NCBI GenBank assembly: GCA_963576565.1
Contig: OY755046.1
Coordinates: 52,803,471-52,867,470, forward strand
Direction: 5' to 3'
Source of the DNA: Aspidapion aeneum
Taxonomy: Eukaryota > Arthropoda > Insecta > Coleoptera > Brentidae
Length of the DNA stretch: 64,000 nt
This document shows positions 55,995 to 64,000 of the stretch, in pieces. The first letter of the stretch is position 1. Each line of letters opens with the position of its first letter. Below the pieces are notes generated by a model, which was not told the origin of the DNA, made no database searches, and saw nothing but the letters and a program-made list of their open reading frames with translations. Position numbers and translations under genes: made by a program.

Positions 55995-56708
55995 TAATGA
56001 CATTCGATCCGTTTCGACCTCTATGTACCTACATGCAAAATAAAAAAGAAGAGAAAATTATTTGAACGCTTGTCAGATTGGAGGAAATAAGGAGAAACTG
56101 AAATCCGTAATTTTTTCACAGATTAACCAAGTCCCACTTTGACAGGTATAATTTAAAAGGTGGCAACAATAAACTAAACTCGTGATGAAACATCATATGG
56201 ACCCACTAATCCCAATTAAATATTTTAAACTGCTTATTAATTTTAAACTGCTTATTTTCCATGACGACCTCTAGGGGTGGTGGCTTATACTACAATTGGA
56301 AGGTCACTGAGATCTAAAGCCTGATGATGCATTTTTCGTGACCCAGTGACCCTATATGTTTATTCTGTAAAAAAATGGTGGCCAATGTTCCGTCGCCATT
56401 TGTGGAAGTTGCGTAGTTGTCCAGGCGCCATCTAGTAATTTTTGTATATCTATGGAAGTACTAAAGCTAACTACTAATAGGATACTATATGACAGAAGCT
56501 AATTAAAAACAATTTTACCGTGACGGGAAATGCTAATAAAAATCCGGCAAAGTGGAATGGAAGCCCATTTTACCAAAGGTGGTTATCCTTCCTAAATCAG
56601 GAAAAAATAGGCATTTTGTAAAACTGTTAAAAATGCACTTTAATTTGGCAGACTAAATGAGTTATTTACTTCACATCTACCTTAATTGCTTTTAGTGTAG
56701 TTTTGATA
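55995..56708. other. No gene recognised
   Basis: A GC-richer patch around 56260-56420 has no motif that I can name. Confidence 0.35.
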
Positions 56709-56716
56709 ACATTTTC

Positions 56717-56963
56717 CAGTGGCGGATCCAGGGGGGGAAGAGGGGTCTGACCCCCCACCCAAACATATTAACTTATTTTTTAGTTTAGCAGCATCATTTA
56801 TTTAAAATTTGACACAAATTCTACTTATTTTTTTTTAAATTTCACCTGCGGCGCTATTAATCTTCTTTAGCTACTAAATTTCACACCTCAATTTCTATCA
56901 AGAACCACAAAATTTTTGTTTTGATTTTGGCCCCTCCCCCCGGAAATCCTGGATCCGCCACTG
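56717..56963. mobile_element. 247 bp hAT MITE
   Basis: TIRs CAGTGGCGGATCCAGG / CCTGGATCCGCCACTG, perfect. The 8-bp duplication is ACATTTTC (56709-56716) and ACATTGTC (56964-56971), with one mismatch. The C/G-rich shoulders match those of the CAGTGGCGGATC element at 21975. Confidence 0.9.
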
Positions 56964-57027
56964 ACATTGTCTCTATCATAGAGCAAGAGCTGTTTTGTTT
57001 TGGATATTTGTTATCTGTTACTGTTCC

Positions 57028-57058
57028 AAATAAATAAATAAATAAATAAAAATAAAAA
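57028..57058. repeat. (AAAT)n microsatellite
   Basis: AAATAAATAAATAAATAAAT with a decayed end. Confidence 0.95.
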
Positions 57059-57059
57059 G

Positions 57060-57964
57060 AGCTCCATCTGTTATTCAATTATTTGACAATTTTCAAGCTG
57101 AACCCAGAGAGCTTATCCACAGCCCACATATAACTACGACACAGCTAAATAATAGGGAATTATTGCAATAAAACCTGATTTTATTTTAGAGTCAACCATA
57201 TTTATTTATTATTTTGACAGATTTACAAAGAAAACTGACTGATCTGGCCTCTTAATAAAAACAGACACTAATAAATCCGATTCTTAAATATGAAAAGTAA
57301 AATTTTGAAATAAAGCTTTTTATATGTAAATCTGTCGCAATACGACCGATTTTAAAATAAGGTCAGGTTTTATTCCAATAAGTCCCTAGTAAAGTTATTG
57401 GTTCTTTAAACTAAAATGAATTAAGAATTGAAAGTTCATTATTTCTAACATGACAGGAAATTTCTTATCTTGCTCCGATTCATAAAGGATTACTCTAAAG
57501 AGCAGTCATTGATTTAGTATTTGACTTGTTTCACTTAATAATACACATTATAAAAAAAAGTTTTATTTGTCCTCTAATATCGAGCAATTTATATATCATT
57601 CATAAAATCATATACGATTTTACTTTTTTAAATATTATTAGAGCTAATAGGTATATTATTTGAACATTTCTTATATTTCGTGATAGGTATATCATAATAG
57701 ATGGTCTCTAGAGGTAATGATAGAAAGCTTATTCAAAAAGTTTTACTCCCGTTTTATTTACAAAACTTATCTAGAAAACTTTGAGTTTGAAATCTTTGGA
57801 AGGATTCTCAAAATCGAGGAAATGTTAACATTGATGATAATCGATTGTTGATTTGAATTGCAAAAGTTTTTCACTTAGAAATTGCTATATACAGTAGTTT
57901 AATTGTTTAGCTGCAAATAAATCGAAACAGCCTTTAACGTAGAAACTAAATTTTAGACTTTCAT
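57060..57964. other. No gene recognised
   Basis: AT-rich spacer. Confidence 0.35.
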
Positions 57965-58860
57965 TGTCTTTTCATTTATTTTAAATACGACGTTTCGGTT
58001 AGTAAGAATTTCTAACGGTTTTTAAATGCAAATTAAATTACAGGCTACTACTTATACTACTTGGTGTTCAGTTAGGTATCACGGCCCGCCTCTTTTTTAG
58101 TCCCAAGACGTTTGTGGCTTCCATATGTCTTGTATGTCCGTGCTGGGTTGACTGAAAACTTTTTATTCTGCATTGTAAATGTCGCTTTAATAAACTTTGG
58201 TTTTTGCCAATGCGACTCCTTATGCAAAACTTAAACTTTAGACCAATAAATCCTGTGATCGTTTGACCATGCATGATCCGCTTAACCAGATTTTTCAATA
58301 TCCCCTAATTGGTTACTTTTTAGATGTTCATTTACTCTTACCTGAAGAGGGCGTTTTTTTTCACCTACATATGATTTACCATATTTACATGGCATTTGGT
58401 AAATTCATTCCTTATTATATCAGGGATTTTCTGGTTTTGTTTTAGTAACAAAAGTCCTTGTAGTATTTCCCGATGAAAATACTGTTGTTATATTATAGTG
58501 TTTGGCTATTCGTCTTATGTCTTCTGAAATCCCTGGAATATATGGAATGTTAATAACACTCAATGGATTATTTTTTTAAGAATTTGCTACATTTGGTTCG
58601 TTTTTAATTTTAGAGATCGTTGAGTTAATTAATTTCTTGGAATAACCATTTTGTTGTAAGTCCTTTTGAATGTTGTGGATTTTTGTGGTTAAATCTTTAT
58701 TATTCGTACAAATATTTAAGGCTCTTCAACACAAACTTCTTATAACACCTTGTTGTGTATAAACAGAATGATTAGAGTTAAAATTTAGGTACTGTCCCAT
58801 CTATAGGTTTCCTATAAACAGTGGTTTGAATGTTTCTATTCATTTGTTGCCAGAAAGTTG
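57965..58860 (-). pseudogene. Penelope-like element: reverse transcriptase tail plus GIY-YIG endonuclease
   Basis: The minus strand reads TVYRKPIDGTVPKF and SNHSVYTQQGVIRSL (the YRKPTHTDRYLxFxSxHP region), NGYSKKLINSTISKIK, VINIPYIPGISEDIRRIAKH and VFSSGNTTRTFVTKTKP, then the linker CKYGKSYVGEKKRPLQVRVN and EHLKSNQLGDIEKSG*ADHAW of a GIY-YIG nuclease. This order is specific to Penelope-like elements. Downstream, CGACGTTTCGG (57988-57998) is a motif commonly seen in their terminal repeats. Many stops and shifts; 5' truncated. The strict GIY-YIG tyrosines are only partly visible. Confidence 0.85.
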
Positions 58861-59153
58861 CAAAAGAATTACGAGAAGTCCTTTCAAAAATCAGATAAGC
58901 CTTTAAAGTATCAAGAAGGTACATTCTCTAGTTTCAGCAGCATACAATACATAAGTTAACTTGTGCTGCTGTTAAAATTTGTTGCAACTTAGTTGTGACA
59001 GAAGTGTATGCAATCTTACAAGGAGGTAGATTTGAAAGTAAGTAGACCTTATCTCACAATTATTATAAATGTCATACTGTGTGAAATGACACTTTAAAAA
59101 ATGCTAGTGCAGTTTTACCTCATTTACCCAGCAACTTACTATACGGGCAAAAC

Positions 59154-59156
<3 letters not shown>

Positions 59157-59231
<75 letters not shown>
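59157..59231. repeat. (AT)n microsatellite, about 37 units
   Basis: Uninterrupted AT dinucleotides; length in the assembly may be unreliable. Confidence 0.97.
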
Positions 59232-59233
<2 letters not shown>

Positions 59234-59618
59234 ACAGTTAATGTATTAAGTTTATCCATTGTGATTTAAGTCGCTGCAGAGAAAAAACAAAATGTACAAT
59301 AATTTTTATTCGAGGAACGAAAAAGCATTGACTTAACATACATAAATATTATTAAAAAAAAAAGTTCACTGATTCAATGAATTGATATTTTGTATCCTTT
59401 TCGTTGTGTGTGGGTAAGCCAGTCTGTAGTATTGACTCAAATCCATTAAATTATAACAAACGTCACATAGGTATTAAACAAATAGTAATAAATTAACAGA
59501 GTAACTGCAGTGTGGAAATTAATGCAATTAAATTACAACTAAATTGCCCATTAAACAATCTTCGAGTTTTAATTTAAATTAACTGCTCTAGGGCTATTTT
59601 GTAATTGCTCTTAAACTA

Positions 59619-61560
59619 ATAGTTTAGGCCCTACGGTGTCCGATACTGCCTTTAATGATAGAACCAACACATTTGTTAGAGATAGACATAAGACTCGCTC
59701 GAACATTTTACGAAACGGAACCACCCCCTAACCAGGAATGGCAGGATGGTGCCCCCCCACCCCTTAAACCTGCTTTTTGACGGTGTTTTGCTAATTACTC
59801 GAAAACGGTCAATTTTTCTAAAAATATTATAAAGACGATTTCGCAAGCAGATAAAATTTCATTTTTAACCATTTACTTTAGAACTATCTAAAGACAGTGG
59901 TGCACGTTCCATAGGCCTACGAAGAAGCGGAAATGTTTAAAATAAGTTTTTTTTATTTTTCCTGTGGCATTTTCTATCCTTAACACATTGTTTGAAAAAA
60001 GTATTTTTATTCAAAAACCCATTGAATACAGTTAGATATTTAATAAGTTAGACATAACTTTTAAAAGTAGTCGCCTTGAAATAAAAATAAATGTGTTTGT
60101 AGAAATCCTTAAATCAAACAAAAATTTTGAACTTTCTATTTGGAACTCAGTAAATAATACTCAAGTGGAGTAAAATAATATTTTTGATTAGTAGTAACTT
60201 CAAACTTAAATTTTTGAGTTGAATTAATTTAAATTGTGGGGACATGGCGTCCCCCCTCTCGCCCCCCTCAAAAGTGATCTTCTCTAGAATTTTTCTAATT
60301 ATTTGCAAACTTTTAACTTGGCCAAAAACAACTAAGTAATAGTTATTGAGGCTAACCAAAATTCCTCTGTAAGGATGTACAATACGCCCGACGGAAAAAC
60401 AATATTTTTTTAATTTTTTAATTTTATTTTCCTACATGTCTGGTGTTTAAAGCCACTTTTAAAGCTGAGGAAATTTCCTTTCCAATGATATACATCACTC
60501 TTCAAGGCAGCGGTAGATGTAGCATCGACGCACCAAAAATGGTCAAATTTGTTATACAATTGAATCTTTTATTTAAGACAACCATGTTGGAACAGTACTA
60601 ATACACACACACTACGTTCAATGAGAGAAGCAACACACTTGGTATGAATTTACAGTTAACCCCCCCCCCCCTGAAAATACAACGATTGGGAACCATCCGC
60701 CCACTCTCACCCATTAATTATATTTTTTCGTCATTTTTTATTACTTGGAATATCAAATTTGACCATTTTTAAGGCGTCTTTGCAAGATCTACTGCTGCAT
60801 AGAGGGGGAAGTGATGTACATCGTTGAAAAAGAAATTTTTTCGGTTTTAAAAATAACTTTTAAAACCAGACATGTGATACAGTAAAATTTAAGAAAATTA
60901 AAAAAAAAGGTTTTTTTCACACCTCTCATTTATTTGAATGCCTATAAAAGGTTCGAGGTTTTGAGGGGTGAGGAAGGGGATGCCCCCCACCCCCACTTTA
61001 AAGAAGGTTAACTAGAAAAAGTCAGTTTTAAGTTATTACCAACAAAAATAATTTTTTACTTATTCTCATTATAATTTACTGAGTTGTGAATTTAATGAAT
61101 GTTCAACATTTTTGTTTGAGTTAAGGATTTCTACAAACACATTTATTTTTATTTCAAGGAGGTTATTTAAAAAAATATATGTAGCTTGACAAGTATTTAA
61201 CTGCATACATTGGGCTTTTAACCAAAAATATTTTTTTGAGAAAAAAATAATGTTAAGGATAAAAAATACCTTAAAAAAATATGTGTTCCTCTTTTTTCGT
61301 ACGCTAATGGAATGTGCACCACTGCCGTCAGAGGGTACTAAGGTATATCGTTGAAAAGGAAATTGTATCCGCTTGAAAAATGATCTTTAGAAGATTTTTG
61401 GAAAAGTTGACTGTTTTCGAGTATTAGAAAAAAACTATCAAAAAGCACGTTTAAAGGGGCGAACCACCCTCTGCCAGGGTTGTCTATCCATACCAAGTGT
61501 GTTGCTTTTGTCATTAAACGCAGCATATCGCTTGAATCTCGGATGTAGGGCCTGAACTAT
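59619..61560. mobile_element. 1.9 kb fold-back element, arms about 0.95 kb
   Basis: The ends ATAGTTTAGGCCCTAC and (complement) ATAGTTCAGGCCCTAC. Paired landmarks run the full length: GCTTTTTGACGGTGTTTTGC/GCTTTTTGATAGTTTTTTTC; ACTCGAAAACGGTCAA/ACTCGAAAACAGTCAA; GTGGTGCACGTTCCAT/GTGGTGCACATTCCAT; GAAATAAAAATAAATGTGTT in both; and near the centre AAAAATGGTCAAATTTG in both orientations. C-rich runs are at about 59750, 60250, 60660 and 60980. No coding frame spans it. Confidence 0.85.
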
Positions 61561-62229
61561 AACACGATAAACGGCTTCTAGCTTTAACGAACCTCACTCT
61601 ACTTATTAGCGGCGTTTACACAACTTAGATTCAGCACTTCAACTCTATTGTTCTGAAATTTAAATAATTCAATCAAATTTACCACAGGGGCTGTATTCAA
61701 TATTATTATGTTTAAATGTAATCTCTGATGACGGCTTTGATAGAACTAAAATTTCCACTTGCTACTCTGCGTTTCCGGATAAAATCACCTTCACATGTGA
61801 ACTGAAAGAAGTAAATCCAATTTTTTTGAGAACTTACCTTTGAGTAAAAGGAAATGCTATTAGTGGTAACTTTTAGAAGCACTCGTCTTTATTTTGCCGT
61901 AAAATTTAAAGCAATTTTAGTTTTACAGTCAGAAAAATCTGATTTATAAACTTTTTTATGTCACTCCGGAACATTGCAGAAAAATGTTTCCAAAAGTTTT
62001 ATTTTCTACGAGTTATATTTTTGAATAAAGACTAATAGGGCCTTTGCTTCCCTTTACACAGATATTAAATTTAAAATAAAACAATAAAGTTTGATGTTTT
62101 GTAAAAAATAAAGCTTAAAAAACACAATAACACTTTTGAATATAAGTGCAGAAACCTTTTAAAAAGGCAAAAAATAGTTTGAATAATGATAATTGGAAAT
62201 GAAAGAAAATGTTGCAGCTAACAGCAAAA

Positions 62230-63350
62230 ATAAAAAAACCGAACTCGATGCGAGTTACTGGGATGAAATAAGGTGAAATTTTACAGGTGGTAGCGGTTTT
62301 TCATGCTTTTCAACAAAACAAGACCCTCTATCAAAAAACGTTATACGCTATAAAAAGTTTTACAACTCCTGTGTTTAAAAATACAAACAAATTCTACAAT
62401 TTTCTGTCAGAATCACTTTTTATTCAATGTCAAATCCATTAATCCAAATATTAACAAACAAATCAAACTAAACATTACTAAACATTATTTCCCTTGAAAA
62501 TGTGGTCAGTAGTTTGAATCAAACATAAACTATTGTATTTAAATCTTTTTAGGGGTAGGCTGTTAGGTAATACTTTATGTTTGTCTTTCTACAACATTCC
62601 AGTTTTTCTCTTTCTGGTAATAATAGCTATAATTGGACGGTGCTATGCAACAACCATTTAAGCCACAATTGGGAGGCTTGGGATAGATCACTGTTGCAAA
62701 TTTCTTATAGCGGCAATAACGATTTGTGGCTTAGTAATACTAATCATAGATGGCGCAATTCTTTGATTGTGGGTTAAATCATTTTTGCGTATCGTTCTAC
62801 AACTAATTTTAAACAGAATATAATTTTTCAGAGGTTGTGGCTTAAACGGTTGTTGCATAAACGGTCCAATTTTATTTACCTTTTCATCTTTATTATTATT
62901 TGTTCCTGGTTCTGAGGGCTTTATGCAAAAAGCAATCAGTGAAACTGTCAAACACTGCAAAAACTTTTATTTCTGAATATTCCGTTTTTAAAGTTACAGG
63001 TAAAATTTTTAGTAAGAACTTATCTGTAGTGTTTTCTGTGCAATTCACGAATTCCCTTAACCTACTAGGTTTATTTTCTGTCTCCTCTTTCCAAACATTT
63101 AAAACAAAAAAAAATTTGAGAAATCAAAAATAAAAAAATAAGTTTTTTTTCGCTTTTTCTCGAAGAACTTTAGGTTACGCAAAAATGGTTTATACAAGAA
63201 TTTTAGACCTGTTTATGAATTATAAGTTTTGCATTCAACTATTTTCGAAAGTAGATCAATTTTCCATAAAAACCAAAAAAAAAACTGTATCCACACCTAA
63301 AATCTCACCCCACTTCACCTCAATAACTCCGATCGAGTTTAATTTTATTG
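62230..63350. mobile_element. 1.1 kb TIR element candidate containing a nested MITE
   Basis: AACTCGATGCGAGTTACTGG then GGTGAAATTTTACAGG at 62242 is inverted as AAACTCGATCGGAGTTATTG then GGGTGAGATTTTAGG ending at 63340. The arms diverge inward after about 75 bp. No coding recognised. Confidence 0.6.
62631..62871. mobile_element. 241 bp MITE with about 40-bp TIRs
   Basis: AATTGGACGGTGCTATGCAA, CAACCATTTAAGCCACAA against (complement of the right arm) AATTGGACCGTTTATGCAAC, AACCGTTTAAGCCACAA. Nested in the element at 62230-63350. Confidence 0.78.
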
Positions 63351-63654
63351 TTATATTCGCTGTGATAGATTTTCTTTCATTTTAAGTAGTTTTAATGCTG
63401 TAACATTTCTTTGCATTCCTCCAAACGGTATCTGCACTGGTCTATAAAAGTATTGTCCATCCATTCAATTTTAAGACCTATCGTCTAAGAAAACTTGATT
63501 GCTCTATTTTTTTTCTCGGACTCCTATGCGAACATAATAATGAGTGTCTCGCACAGGGGCACCAGCGTAGATAAGGGAGTGACCAAGGCGTGATGTCCCC
63601 AGACCCATTTCGATTAACCGAGCAAAAAAACGGATATAGCAATGTAAAACCAAT

Positions 63655-64000
63655 AGGTACTGTTTTGTGTAGCAGGCGAGCTTTTTGACAGTGGTACTAT
63701 CAAATCTAGTGGCCAAGGCTTGAACCTTGCAAGCTACCAATTTGTGCAACAATTTAAATGACTGAATAAAAGTATTAAATTTATTATTTTTTAGGATCTC
63801 GAGAGATAATATGGCGGTTCTTGGAGGAAGAACTACTATAAGTGCTTTTCTCAATTACATAAACAATGTAGGAAAATTATATATTATATAACCTGTTCAA
63901 TTTTCTTCTATAAAACTTCACATTTCCACTTCTTTAGATTTGTTTGATTTTATTGTTATTCTAATACTCACTTTTTAAACTTTTAGGTTTTAGGAACCTT
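63655..64000 (+). repeat. Repeat family D, copy 2 (runs off the window)
   Basis: Direct match to 31535-31870 (GTAGCAGGCGAGC, CAAGCTACCAATTTGTGCAA, GCGGTTCTTGGAGGAAGAAC, TACTATAAGTGCTTTTCTCA, TTTAAACTTTTAGGTTTTAG). The minus frame 63504-63854 is an antisense chance reading. Confidence 0.78.

Noticed and set aside
63504..63854. 116-codon minus-strand frame
   Set aside because: It runs through repeat family D, whose other copy (31535-31870) does not keep the frame.
1..64000. CRISPR array, operon or prokaryotic features
   Set aside because: No regularly spaced short repeats with unique spacers; everything identifiable is eukaryotic TE sequence.

Overview
The window looks like gene-poor, AT-rich DNA from an arthropod, most likely an insect with a transposon-bloated genome. 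I see no complete host gene, no tRNA or rRNA, no CRISPR array and nothing prokaryotic. The longest open frame (215 codons) is a retroelement integrase fragment. Nearly everything that can be recognised is a transposable element (TE) or its debris: at least five non-LTR retrotransposon (LINE) lineages, a BEL/Pao retroelement, a Penelope-like element, and mariner, piggyBac-like, hAT-like, pogo-like and PIF/Harbinger-type DNA transposons, plus fold-back elements, MITEs and several unnamed repeat families. The arthropod call rests on this mixture; the species cannot be read from the sequence.

Layout. 0-5 kb: a LINE reverse-transcriptase tail, a repeat (family B) split by a TA-flanked MITE, then four large tandem units of about 0.75-0.95 kb. 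5-10 kb: repeat family C, a hairpin, and a 117-120 bp tandem array broken by a (GTCT)n-bearing, palindrome-tipped segment. 10.5-15 kb: a three-level nest, with a jockey-like LINE split by a fold-back element that is itself split by a piggyBac copy; the same LINE carries a second 544 bp insertion. 15-23 kb: more LINE fragments, MITEs and repeat family A. 23.4-26.5 kb: a BEL/Pao integrase split by a 1.44 kb element with short terminal inverted repeats (TIRs); a second copy of that element lies at 35.3-36.7 kb. 27-34 kb: LINE and repeat families C, D and E. 38-42 kb: a LINE, a hairpin, a TIR element carrying a MADF-domain remnant, and a pogo-like MITE. 45-49 kb: nested families A and B, two LINE fragments, and a CAGGGT element. 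52.8-56 kb: a dead mariner and a 2.1 kb fold-back. 56.7-64 kb: a hAT MITE, a Penelope-like element, a 1.9 kb fold-back and nested TIR elements.

The most interesting system is the pair of 1.44 kb elements at 24248-25686 and 35252-36683. Each carries, just inside opposite ends and pointing inwards, the first exon of a THAP zinc-finger protein (minus strand) and a short conserved first exon of another protein (plus strand). Each end also carries a TGACGTCA palindrome. Because copy 1 sits in a BEL reading frame, the empty site can be reconstructed; it fits a 2-bp AT target duplication and AGGGTRTTTGACA termini. The best explanation is an internally deleted ISL2EU-type (PIF/Harbinger-related) transposon that kept both gene starts and lost both gene bodies. 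Gene cooperation in the usual sense is absent; the story of the window is serial nesting and decay.
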